Below, one piece after another: positions 11,317-21,366 of a DNA stretch of 64,000 bases; position 1 is the stretch's first letter; every line of letters begins with the position of its first letter. The notes under the pieces were generated by a model, which saw only the letters and a list, made by a program, of their open reading frames with translations, had not been told where the DNA came from and did no database searches. The stretch is from the NCBI RefSeq assembly GCF_963082655.1, contig NC_081553.1:22330197-22394196 (forward strand). The letters are read 5' to 3'. The translations under genes were made by a program, and so were the position numbers. This DNA is from Stomoxys calcitrans (Eukaryota; Arthropoda; Insecta; Diptera; Muscidae).

Positions 11317-11648
11317 TGATGGTCATTGGTTATTTGGTTATTCTCGTCATAACTACAATTTGTCAAAATCCGATGAAAATTCACCATTTATAGATCCATA
11401 GCAGATATACCGAGATATAGTCCGATCTTGACTGAACTTGGCACGGACGCACAGTGGAATTTATCCGACAAAACCTAGTTAAAATATGACGTGTGAGAGC
11501 GGGTGGAGATATCTATTTAAAAGTTTAAATGGTTAGAGCTAAGTTGTTGACGCGATCGTGTTCAAATTTCAAAGCCATAGGTTGCCCGGGCGGCTTTTTG
11601 GCAGGTGCCTTATCTCTCTTTGTTTCAAGGATGTTCGACTTTTAATTA

Positions 11649-13260
11649 TTTTTATGCCCACCACCGAAAGATGGGGAATATTCATTTTGTCATTCCCTAT
11701 GCAATACAAATATTCGCCATTAGCGGAAAAATCAAAGACATTTTAGACATGTCCGTCCGTCTGTCCGTCCTTCAGTCCGTCCGTCTGTCTGTTGAAATCA
11801 CGCTACAGTTTTAAAAATAGAGCTCAATCAAACTTTGCACAGATTCCGTTTTTTGTACATAAGCAGGTTAAGTCCGAAGATGGGCTACATCCGACTATAT
11901 CTTGATATAGCCCCTATATAGACCGATCCGCCGATTTAGGGTCTTAGGCCCGCAAACGCCACATTTATTATCCGATATTGCTGAAATTTTAGACAGTGAC
12001 TTGTGTTAGGCCCTTCGACTTCCCAGTTCAATTTGGCCCAGATCGATCCAGATTTTGATATAGCTGCCATATAGAGGGATCCTCCGATTTAGGGTCTTAG
12101 GCCCATAAAAGCCACATTTATTATCCGATTTTTCTAAAATTTGGGACAATGAGTTGTGTTAGGCTCTTCGACGTCCTTCGTCAATTTGGCTCAGAGCGGT
12201 CTTGATTTGGATATAGCTGCCATATAGACCGATCCTCCGATTTAGAGTCTTAGACCCATAAAGCCACATTTATTATCCGATTTTGCTGAAATTTGGGACA
12301 GTCAAATGTGTTAGGTTCCTCGACATCCCACTTCAATTTGGTCAGATCGGTCCAGATTTCGATATAGCTGCAATATAGACCGATCCTCCAATTTAGGGTC
12401 TTAGGCCCATAAAAGCCACATTTATTATCCGATCTGAAATTTGGGACAGTGAGTTGTGTTAGGCCCTTGATATCCTTCGTCAATTTGCCCCAGATCGGTA
12501 CAGATTTGGATATAGCTGCCATATAGACCGATTCTCCGATTTAGGGTCTAGGCCCATAAAAGCCATATTTATTATCCGAGTTGTGTTAGGCCCTCGACAT
12601 CCTTCGTCAGTTTGGCTCAGATCGGTTCGATCTCTCGGTTTGAGGTTTTGGGCCCATAAAAGGCGCATTTATTTTCCAATGTCGCCGCAATTCGTGACAG
12701 TGAGTTGTGTTTGGCACTTCGATATCCTTCTTCAATTTCACTCAATAGCTGCCATATAGACCGATCTCTCGCATTAATGTTTTGGGCCTATAAAAAGGCC
12801 ATTTATTGTCCGACATTGCCGAAATTTTGGATAGAGAGTTGAGTTTAACCCCTCCACAATAAATCTGCAATTTGGTCTGGATCGGTCTAGATTTGCATAT
12901 AGCTGCCATATAGACCGATATCTCGATTTAAAGTGTTGGCCCAAAAAAAGACGCATTTATAATCCGATTTAACTGAAATTTGACACTTTGACTTGTTAGG
13001 CTTTTCGACTTTAATGTTGTATATGGTTCAGATCGGTTTATTTTTAGATATAGTCACAAAAAGACCAATATTTTGTTATACATAATTGAACAATGACTTG
13101 TACTAATTAGTATTTGGCCCAAATCGGATCATATTTCGATATAACTGCTATTGGGTATAAGGTGTGCAATTTTCACCGGATTTTGATGAAAGGTGGTTTA
13201 CATACAGGTGGTAGGTGTCCAAAGTTTGGCCCGGCCGAACTTAACGCCTTTTTACTTGTT
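11649..13260 (+). mobile_element. complete INE-1-like element, subfamily A
   Basis: The head is TTTTTATGCCCACCACCG, then CATGTCCGTCCGTCTGTCC and GTTGAAATCACGCTACAG. About eight monomers follow, some with internal deletions (for example near 12580 and 12740). The tail hairpin is one base off perfect (AAGTTTGGCCCGGCCGAACTT) and is followed by CGCCTTTTTACTTGTT. The element ends 67 bp before the first base of the coding exon at 13328, so it would lie in the upstream intron. Confidence 0.88.
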
Positions 13261-13327
13261 TAAAAAATATAAATGCCATACATGACTTATATAACCCTTT
13301 TCTTTTTCGTTTCGTCTCTCTTTCCAG

Positions 13328-13653
13328 TTCCCATGATGAATCATCACACCATGCCGAAATTTGGATTTGGCCCATATAAAAAAACCGGTGTCGGTAGCTT
13401 TTATTTGCCTAAAATCCTTACTACCGGCCCGGGGTGTGGGGGTAAGGTGTCCTTGGAATTATCACATGGAAAGAATAAACAACTAATATCACTGCCATCC
13501 GACAAATTGGATTCGAATAAACGATACTTTGTGACATTCACCGTCAAGGAAACGGAAAAAGCTGCGGGTGCTGCAGCAGCATCGGCGGCAACAGGAAATT
13601 GCGAAGGCAAAAATAATGAAAGCTGTAGTGGTGAAGGAGCGGGAGCCCATTAG
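13328..13653 (+). CDS. putative last or internal exon of an unidentified host gene
   Basis: The exon follows a good acceptor: a pyrimidine run (CTTTTTCGTTTCGTCTCTC) ending TTTCCAG at 13327. The frame is phase 1, since the first two bases complete a codon. It runs MMNHHTMPKFGFGPYKKTG, then a basic and hydrophobic middle including LPKILTTGPGCGGKVSLELS and DKLDSNKRYFVTFTVKE, then an Ala/Gly/Ser-rich tail ending EGAGAH and TAG. Codon use is even and the residue mix is globular, unlike the element frames around it. I do not recognise the family. An ATG at 13273 extends the frame upstream, but it would translate the acceptor tract, so splicing is preferred. A smaller gene starting at the Met-Met near 13333 is also possible. 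The 5' exons are not in view. Confidence 0.5.
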
Positions 13654-13689
13654 AGTGAAGGGAAATAATGTAGATAGATAGATGGAAAC

Positions 13690-13765
13690 AAGAATATGTG
13701 TGTTTGCAAGAGTATGCGTGTGTGTATGCGTGTGTGAATGTATTCGTATGTGTATGTAGCCATAT
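13690..13765. repeat. TG-rich low-complexity stretch
   Basis: Alternating GTGTGTATGCGTGTGTGAAT-type sequence lies between the exon stop and the next acceptor-like site. On the minus strand it gives a His/Thr-rich open frame that should not be annotated. Confidence 0.7.
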
Positions 13766-13844
13766 GTTTTGTTGTAGCATAATGATTTCATCAAAAGCCT
13801 AATTGATGACAAATTTGTGTTAATTGTTATTTCCAATTTACCAG

Positions 13845-14136
13845 GAATTCTTTTCCCTCTCAGCTTCTCCCTCTTGATCCAACGCTGGCCTTGGTTAATG
13901 CAATGTCATCTCGAATTCATACTGTCTTGCTGCCTCCCATGGCTTCAAGTCGTTAACATCATCTTTCCGGATTCTATTTTTCATTACACTTTGATGCAGC
14001 TTCCACGTTCCATCGGAGCTACCAGCTTGAATGACAACAATGGCATTATCCTTCATTTGATGCGTTCATAATGCGTCCGGATGATAAAGCTCAGTTTTTC
14101 GTTAAATTAAGTTGCAAGGATTCGTCCTCATCGTAG
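13845..14136 (+). pseudogene. coding-like tract with two in-frame stops
   Basis: TTTCCAATTTACCAG ends at 13844, an acceptor-like site. After one leftover base the frame reads NSFPSQLLPLDPTLALVNAM and MSSRIHTVLLPPMASSR, then TAA (13954), then HHLSGFYFSLHFDAASTFHR, then TGA (14032), then QQWHYPSFDAFIMRPDDKAQ and FFVKLSCKDSSSS, and TAG at 14134. The composition and codon choice look protein-coding, and the frame is kept across both stops. The tract could be a decayed exon, a pseudogene of the exon just upstream, or chance. Another frame stays open to 14071 but is Cys/Trp-rich and less gene-like. No homology is recognised. Confidence 0.35.
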
Positions 14137-14687
14137 TCGCAGTCTTGGTGGTGGTGGTGGTGTTGGTGCTGGTGCATTGTCAAGTGTTGTGCATCATGGT
14201 CTTTGTGCTGGGGTGTTTCCATTCTAGCATTTGTTGTAGCTCCACTTCCGTGACTATGACTTCAATTGCTGGCATGCTGCCGCAGACTCTGCCACCACTG
14301 CCACGTTCGATGCTCTGCAGCTGCTACAATACGCTTGTAATCCATGTTTCTGGAAAAGATGTCATTGTTATTGCTTGTAAATTCTTTGGCAACAGAGATA
14401 AGCGCTGTGTTATTAACGCTTCTTGTTCAACAGCGAGACGCATTCATGTCAGGCACTTTCGCATACTTACGAGTATTTCAGTTAAGCGAGACCAAGGCGA
14501 CAGCACTCGCACACCAAAAAAAAAAAAGAGGAAATGAAAAAATGCTTAAATTCTTTGGCATTATTCAAAGAACAGCAGTGAGTAGACAACAAATCGAAAT
14601 ACAATGGATGATGGACAGTGGTTTCCTAAGTATGATTCAACATTCTGGCTGAAAAGTGAAGGAAGAGATTGGTAATATAGAAGAAAA
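14137..14687. other. GGT-rich and otherwise unassigned sequence
   Basis: A GGTGGTGGTGGTGTTGGTGC run lies at about 14150-14175. Several overlapping plus-strand frames (14112-14650) have coding-like patches such as ATTATFDALQLLQYACNP and VNSLATEISAVLLTLLVQ, but they lie in different frames. This is compatible with continued decay of the tract at 13845. No single gene can be supported. Confidence 0.35.
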
Positions 14688-14905
14688 CAAGTAAAAGCGT
14701 GCTGTGTTGGGCCGGGCTGAACCTTGGGAACACACCACCATGAATTCTGCTGAAATATGTGAGCTATATCTGGTTAAAGACCGATTTGGACTGTACTTGA
14801 CACAGTTATTGAGAACCATAAGAGAACACTATGTGCAAATTTCAGACAAATCAGATAAAAATCGCGCCTTGTATGGGCTTAAGAAGTCAAAGTCTATCAG
14901 CATGT
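14688..14905 (-). mobile_element. INE-1-like tail fragment, subfamily C
   Basis: ACAAGTAAAAGCGTGCTGTG is followed by an imperfect hairpin (TTGGGCCGGGCTGAA) and one and a half monomers with TGTGAGCTATATCTGG and GGGCTTAAGAAGTCAA. It is truncated after about 215 bp. The head is absent. Confidence 0.75.
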
Positions 14906-15106
14906 TTTCCAATCAGACACACATGATGACCTGTCATAAGGGACACGATTAGGAGACTTCTGTTCTACACAATGACAACAAAGTGGTTGACTTCTTAAAG
15001 TTAATAGTGGGTCACATAATCGCATAGCATTCACAGCTCCCAACTCATGAGCATCTGTCATCCGGTGCCCTTTATATTGTCTTGTTTTAAAGAATTAGCC
15101 TACGCT

Positions 15107-15365
15107 CATAGAAAAATGTTTGCTGAAAATAGCAAACACTGTCTGCTGAATATTAGTAGTAAATTTTGCTGCTATTACAGTAGTAGTTCTGCTTAACAGC
15201 AGTAGTTCTGCTTTACAGCAGTAGTTCTGCTTTACAGCAGTAGTTCTGCTTTACAGCAGTAGTTCTGCTTTACAGCAGTAGTTCTGCTTTACAGCAGTAG
15301 TTCTGCAATTTCAGAGCAGCAGGCTGACTGCTGAAAAGCCTCGTGTTTGCTGAAAATTTCTAAAT
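15107..15365. repeat. GCTGAAAA/AGCAAACA repeat block with a 19-bp tandem array
   Basis: The outer parts (AAAATGTTTGCTGAAAATAG on the left, GTGTTTGCTGAAAATTTC on the right) match sequence at 18500-18660 and 18850-19020, so they belong to a dispersed family, possibly a MITE. Inside, 15184-15306 holds seven copies of a 19-bp unit, CAGCAGTAGTTCTGCTTTA, with exact 19-base spacing and almost no divergence in the middle copies. That implies recent expansion. Confidence 0.85.
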
Positions 15366-15407
15366 CAAAAGACCATACCAGTCTTTTAAACATTAGTAGA
15401 GCAATAA

Positions 15408-18400
15408 CAACAAATAAAAGCGAGCTAAGTTCGCCCGGGAAGAATGTAATATACCCTCTACCATGGATCACATTTGTCAAGTTCTTTTGCAATACCAATC
15501 GGTTATAAACCGATTTGAACTATACTGAGCGCAGTTGTTCGATGTTAGAACAAAACACTTCATGCAAAATTTGAGCCAAACCGGATAATAATTGCGCCCT
15601 CTAGTGACTCAAGAAATCAAGATTCATGATTGGTTTATATGGCGGCTGTACCAGCTTATGGATCGATTTGGACCATACTTAACACAGTTCTTGATGGTCA
15701 AACCAAAACATTTAGTGCAAAATTTTAGCCAAATCGAAATAAAAGTTGCGCCCGTTAGAGGCTCAAGAGGTCAAGATCCAATATCGGGTTATATGGCAGC
15801 TATATGAAAAAGTGGACCGATTTAGCAAATTTACAATCCCAACCGACCTGCACTACTAAGAAGTATTTATGCAAAAGTTGTTAGGTTCGACCGGCCGAAT
15901 CTTGGGATTTGGGCCAAATTTCAGCCAAATCAGATGAAAATGTAGGCTTCTTAGGGCTCAAGAAGTTAAATCCGGGGAGAGGTTTATATGGAAGTTATAT
16001 CTATAGACCGACTCGGATCATACTTCCCATGAATGTTGGAAGCCATAATTCAAGTCTTTGTGGTACATATCAGCGAAAACGGATAATAATTGCGCCCTCT
16101 AGTGGCTCAAGGAGTCAAGATTCAAGATCGGTTTGTATTGATGCTATATCAGGTTATGGACCGATTTGGACCATATTTAAAGCAGTTGTTGATAGTCAAA
16201 CCAAAACAAATTTCAGTCAAATCGGATAAAATTTGCGCCCTTTAGAGGCTCAAGAAAGTTGCGCCCTTTTGAGACCAATATCGCGTTTATATGGCAGCTA
16301 TATCAAAAAGTGGACCGATTTAGCCCATTTACAATCCCAACCGACCTGCACTACTAAGAATCTTGGGATTTGGGCCAAATTTCAACCAAATCAGATGAAA
16401 ATTTATGATTATTAGGGCTCAAGAGGTCAAATTCGGGGATCGGTTTATATGGGGGCTATATCTGTTTATAGAACGATTCGGATCATACTTCGCATGGATG
16501 TTGGATGTCATAACTCAAGTCTTTGTTCCAAATTTCAGACAAATCGGGTGAAAATTTGGTCTTCTAAGAGCTCAAGAAATCAAGTCCGCGAATGGGTTTA
16601 TATAGAGGCTATATCTGTTTATAGACCGATTTGGATCATACTTGGCATGGATGTTGGAAGGCATAACTCAAGACTTTTCTCTAAATATCAGTCAATAAGG
16701 ACGAAAATTGAGGCCCCTTAAGGCTCAAGAAATCAAATCCGGGTATCGGTTTATATAGGAGATATATCTTTTTATAAACCGATTCAGATCATACTTGGCA
16801 TGGATGTTGAAAGGCATAACTTAAGCCTTTGTTCCAAATATCAGCCAAATCGGATAAAAATTGATGTTTCTAAGGGCTCAAAAATTAAAATCCGGTGATC
16901 GGTTTATATGGGGGCTAAATCTGCTCATAGACCGATTCGGATCGTACTTGGTATGGATGTTAGAAGTCATGACTCAAGTCCTTGTTCCAAATTTTAGACA
17001 AATCGTTGGAAAATTGAGGCTTCTAGGGGTCAAGAAGTCAAATCCTGGGATAGGTTTTTATGGGGTCTATATCCAAATCTGAGCCGATATGATCCATTTC
17101 AATCCCCAAAGACCTACATTAATATGAAGTATCTGTGCAAAATTTCAAGCAGCTAGCTTTATCTGTTCTACCGCTATCACGATTTCGACAGACGGACGGA
17201 CGGACATAGCTAGTGCGACTAAGAATTTCAAAATGATCCAGAATGTATATACTTTATGGGGTCGCAAATCTATATTTCGAGGTTTTAGGTTAGGTTAAGT
17301 TGAAAAGAGGGTGCAGGTATTAATCCGCCCCATGCCACTATGGACATACACCTAAGCCAGAAATCGGCTTGTTGTGCTCTCTAAAAACTATAAAGTAACC
17401 TCTAAAAAGAAGATTTTTATCAAGGAATCCCGTGCTGCTTAAAAAATCCTTATTGGTTTTCAATACCACTCCCCTAAGTTGGTTCATGTCTGATATTGCG
17501 TCTCCACCTAAGTACCGGTATCTGTTGGACACGAAAACCGGGCAATGACCAAGGAAATGCTCCAACGTCTCATCATCTTCCCCCCATGCCCTAAACATGC
17601 TATCACTTGCCGCATCGATTTTACATAAGTGAGCTCGTAGTCCTATGTGTCACGTTATGATACCAATAGCTATACTGACCTCCTTCTTGCTTGCTTTCAG
17701 TAATAGCCTCGTCTTCTCACAATCCGGATCCCCCCAAAGGATTTTCGCCGTCCTACCGACCGTTTCCCTGTTCCACAATGTTGCATACGCATTAGTCGCC
17801 CACTCCCTTAACTCGTACTGCCACGATCCGAAAGGCTTCCGGTTAACCAGGTTTATTTAGGGCAGTCCTCTGACCTTCACCGCCAAATCGTCTGCCCTTC
17901 CATTTCCCCTTACTCCGCTATGCACCGGCACCCAAACGATGCGGATTTTACCATCCCCAGAGAAGGCGTCAATCTCCTTCTTATACTGCAAGACTGTTTG
18001 TGACCTTACCGTCCTGGTTATTTTTGCCCTTATGACAATTTTACTGTCGGTAAAGATGTTCACACTCGCCGTCCTTGCATTAGCACCACACCACTTCACA
18101 CATTCCCTGATCGCCCGGATCTCCGCCTGCAGGACCGTATTATGGCCAGGCAGTCTAAAACAGATCTCAGTACCTGGGTTCTCAATGTAGACCACCAGAC
18201 TCACTTTGTCCTCCAGCTTTGATCCATCCGTGTAACATGATCTTCCAGATGACAGTACTAGGGTTCCGTCAATCCAAGACTGTGCCGATGGCACCAGTGC
18301 CTCGCACTCGATCTCAGGTATCCTATGGGAAACCTCTTCCATTACTTCCAGGTTTCCTATTGTCGACTCGATTATACCGCAATGGTATGAGCTGCTCCCA

Positions 18401-18478
18401 TCCTCAATCCATTCGAGGTGTTACAAACGGAATGACAAGACAAGTATAACCCCATCCTATGGTGGTGGGTATAAAAAG
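15408..18478 (-). mobile_element. INE-1-like element interrupted by a non-LTR insertion
   Basis: The tail lies at 15408 (ACAACAAATAAAAGCGAGC, damaged hairpin TTCGCCCGGGAAGAA). Monomers of the B and C types follow to 17283, and the head resumes at 18420 (GTTACAAACGGAATGACAAG, then CCATCCTATGGTGGTGGGTA). A second tail-like hairpin (TTCGACCGGCCGAA near 15886) and a repeat of its flank near 16350 show an internal duplication of about 470 bp. The non-LTR copy 17284-18411 sits between the two halves. Confidence 0.8.
17284..18411 (-). mobile_element. 5'-truncated non-LTR retrotransposon with RNase H
   Basis: The minus-strand frame 18342-17857 encodes an RNase H domain. SCYTDGSKLEDKVSLVVYIE carries the first Asp, LQAEIRAIRECVKWCG the Glu, VNIFTDSKIVIRAK the second Asp, and IRIVWVPVHSGVRGNGRADD the His and last Asp. 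Downstream (17598-17338) is the Cys/His tail: GEDDETLEHFLGHCPVF and SNRYRYLGGD. The 3' end has AACCTAACC-type repeats. Target duplications TTCGAGGT lie at 17276-17283 and 18412-18419. The 5' end cuts into the post-RT region (codons for EWIEDG), typical of incomplete target-primed reverse transcription. A frame break near 17870-17600 disables it. The RNase H itself looks intact. Clade: R1/LOA/I-like, inferred. Confidence 0.88.
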
Positions 18479-19078
18479 TAACAGGAAAACATAAAAACAG
18501 AATAACAATTTTTTGGAGCAGATTTTTGTACATAAAACAGCAGATTTTGTTTGCTGAATTAGCTGACCGAAATGTTTGCTGAAACAGCAGTATTGCCTGC
18601 TTTCCCATTTTCAGCTGCTGTTTTTGCAAACATTTTTGCTGTTTTGAATAACAAATTTAGTTGAGTGTAAATGTCGCTAAGGTCAAGTTAGTTCCAAGAA
18701 TCAGGAAGTTCCTAGTCGTCACCTCGATTATACCGCGATGGTATAATCCTCAATCCATTCGAGGTGTTACAAACAGAATGACGCTATTTGTATACTCCCA
18801 TCCTATGGTGGTGGGTATAAAATGTAACAGGCAAACATAAAAATAGCTTAAAATTTTTTGGAACAAATTTTTGTACTTAAAACAGCAGATTTTGTTTGGA
18901 GATTTAGCTGACCGAAATGTTTGCTGAAACAACAGTAATGTCAGTTTTCCCATTTTGAGCAGACAAAATCTGCTTTTATTGCAAACATGTTTTGCTGTTT
19001 TGAATAACAAATTTTGGTGAGTGTAAATGTCGCTTGGGTCAAGGTAGTTCCAGGAGTCAGTAAATTACTAGTCATGCT
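18366..19078. repeat. tandem segmental duplication, period 358 bp
   Basis: TCGATTATACCGCAATGGTA at 18366 recurs at 18724 with one change. Both copies contain the same mixture: the 5' end of the non-LTR insertion, the INE-1-like head, and a CAGCAGATTTTGTTTG and TTTGCTGAAAC block. The second copy lacks about 11 bp of the non-LTR part and has diverged by point changes. The duplication must postdate the non-LTR insertion. Confidence 0.85.
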
Positions 19079-19204
19079 CGCTCAAGAGATCAACAATATC
19101 GGCTGCGATGCACAAACAATCCATCATTTGTACCCGGCCGAGTATTGAATAGTAGTTGGATTTTTTTAACGCTGTCCACCAGATCACAACATCATATATC
19201 ATGC

Positions 19205-19378
19205 AACGCGGCTACGTTAGGTAAGATTGTCAGTCCCTATCAGACTCACTTAGACAATTTTAGTCCACTGTGATACCACAGTGGCGACAAACCAAAGTCT
19301 GTGGTAAGAATCGAATGCACGACCCCTGCACTAGCAATCTGAGCCCGCTGCCAACTCGTCTACCGGAGCACGCGGTTA
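19205..19378 (-). mobile_element. tRNA-derived SINE (family 2)
   Basis: On the minus strand, CGGTAGACGAGTTGGCAGCG is A-box-like and GTCGTGCATTCGATTCTTAC is B-box-like, about 45 bases apart. A non-tRNA body follows with GCCACTGTGGTATCACAGTG, itself a short hairpin. It differs from SINE family 1 throughout. A single copy is in view, so its family status is inferred. Confidence 0.6.
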
Positions 19379-19457
19379 AAAACCCCAACTATTACAATGG
19401 CCCTTTATAGTTAAAGAGGTCTATGGTTACCTTTGTCAACAGATTAATGGCTACACT

Positions 19458-19716
19458 GGCACCATAACGCAGAGGTTAACTTGTCCGCCTTTGACGTTGA
19501 ACGTCTGGGTTCGAATCTTGAGGAGAACTTCCAAATGCTGGCAACGTTTGTAAGGTACCATGCCAAGTAAAAACTTCTCCCCAAAGAGGTGTCGGCCTGT
19601 GACACGCCGTTCGGACTTGGCTATAAAAAGGAGGCCCCCTCATTATTGAGCTTAAAAACTTAAATCAGACAGCACTCAGTGATAAGTGAGAAGTTTGCCC
19701 CTGTTCCACAATAACA
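19458..19716 (+). mobile_element. tRNA-derived SINE (family 1), first of two in tandem
   Basis: The head GGCACCATAACGCAGAGGTT and B box GGGTTCGAATCTTGAGGAG are followed by AAATGCTGGCAACGTTTG, GTGACACGCCGTTCGGACTT, GGCTATAAAAAGGAGGCC and AAGTTTGCCCCTGTTCC. The 3' tail TTCATGGGCAAAATTTGCAT is replaced by AATAACATTATTCG, so it is shortened. Confidence 0.88.
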
Positions 19717-19736
19717 TTATTCGTTTCAATACTCAA

Positions 19737-20045
19737 GGCCACCGTAGCGCAAAGGAGAGCATGTTCGCCTATGACGCTGAACGTCTGGGTTCGAATCCTG
19801 GCGAGACCATCAGGAAAAAAATTTTCATCGGTGGTTTTCCCCTCCTAATGCTGGCAACATTTGTGAGGTACTATGCCATGTGTAAACTTCTCTCCAAAGA
19901 GGTGTCGCACTGGGGCACGCCGTTCGGACTCGGCTATAAAAAGGAGGTCACTTTTCATTGAGCTTAAACTTGAATCGGACTGCGCTCATTGATTTGTTTG
20001 CCACTGTTCCTTAGTGGAATGTTCATGGGCAAAATTTGCAATTTA
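19737..20045 (+). mobile_element. tRNA-derived SINE (family 1), second of two in tandem
   Basis: Near-consensus copy. The head GGCCACCGTAGCGCAAAGG and B box GGGTTCGAATCCTGGCGAG are followed by CCTCCTAATGCTGGCAAC, CGGACTCGGCTATAAAAAGG, GTGGAATGTTCATGGGCAAA and ATTTGCAATTTAC. It starts 20 bp after the end of the previous copy in the same orientation. Confidence 0.9.
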
Positions 20046-21366
20046 CTCAAGGAATCGATTTGGTTCTTTAAATCCGTCTACCTCCTTAAGAAGATTTTGG
20101 ATTATTCTAAAACCACTGTTCATAAATCGCTTTGTATGCTTCACAAGGGGGACGTAAAGAAAAATAACTGAAGACATAATAATAATCATGTATGCTCATG
20201 TTCTATAGACGCAATTGTTAATGTGTATGCGTGAGTGTATGAGTGTGCGTTTGTGTTAATATCCTCTGAACATGGTTGTCGTTTTATTATTTGCCATTCG
20301 AGTATTTCCTATTAGGGCCCACCAACCATTCCCCCTACCCCTCCTTATAACAGCATACCAAGCCACATAGCCAAAGGAATAAGGGAATACAATTCCAGTT
20401 CCACATTACGATGTTGTCGCCGCTGTTGCCGTTGCTGCTTCTGCTGTTGCGGCTGGTGTTTGTTGGATTGTTTTTGCGGCTGAGAGTCCTTTGTGATTAA
20501 TAACTGCATTTCTCAAGTATGTATGTAAGCGCATGTGGAGGGGAAGGAAATCAACAAGCCAAACGAACCTCAAGCACAAGCATGATAAAAGACCCATAGC
20601 TGGAGTTGTGAATGAAGTTGAAGCTCAAGCTGTAGCCAAAGGGGTGGAAGTAGCACCAGCACCAGATAGAAGGCATCTACAAATGAACGCAAAATGAAAT
20701 ACACACTCCATTGTGCACTGGTTCTTTGGTACTGTAGCACTTGAGCATTCCGGCTCAGTCATTTCTCCCATTTGCTAGCTGGCTGTGACGCACACATCAA
20801 AGTGATGGAGAAGTTACCTCGTTTTCCGTTCCTCAAAAACATCTCCCAGTAATACCATTTACATAATGCTAAGTATACGACACTGACTACAGAAGACAAG
20901 CGGCGATATGTTGCTTGAATCATCGCAAGTCGACCTCCCCCACAATCCTTAAGTTGCAAATGCACAAATACCCAATGAGAGTATGTGTAAACAAGTGTTA
21001 CACAGTGGGATGATGTTAAAAAAAATTAAGTTTAAACAATAAATTGTAAACATTTCATAGAATAAAAAATGTTTATTGAATGAAAGAGATGGATAATTGG
21101 TTGAGAAAATGATGTAAGGAAGGAATGAAAGGCAAGTCTTAAGTTGTCTACCTCAAAAATTTTGTTAATGTTGGGTTTTGTCACAAAAAACTATGATATT
21201 AGATATATGAAAGTCTTAAAAGACCTCAAAAATATAATATTGGAAATCTTATTTTAAAAAATAATTTAAAAATGTAAAAAAAAATAAATTATATTTATTT
21301 ATAATTTTAAAAACATTATATATGAGTCAGCCAACAAAAATGTAACTCTAAAGGCTAAAAATATTA
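20046..21366. other. unique sequence, no supported gene
   Basis: A CCGCTGTTGCCGTTGCTGCT triplet stretch at 20410-20460 gives an Ala/Thr-rich minus-strand frame, but no domain or splice structure supports a gene. AT-rich sequence follows from 21000. It may be intron or intergenic. Confidence 0.45.

Noticed and set aside
15184..15306. CRISPR-like array
   Set aside because: There are no spacers. The 19-bp units are contiguous, and the genome is eukaryotic.
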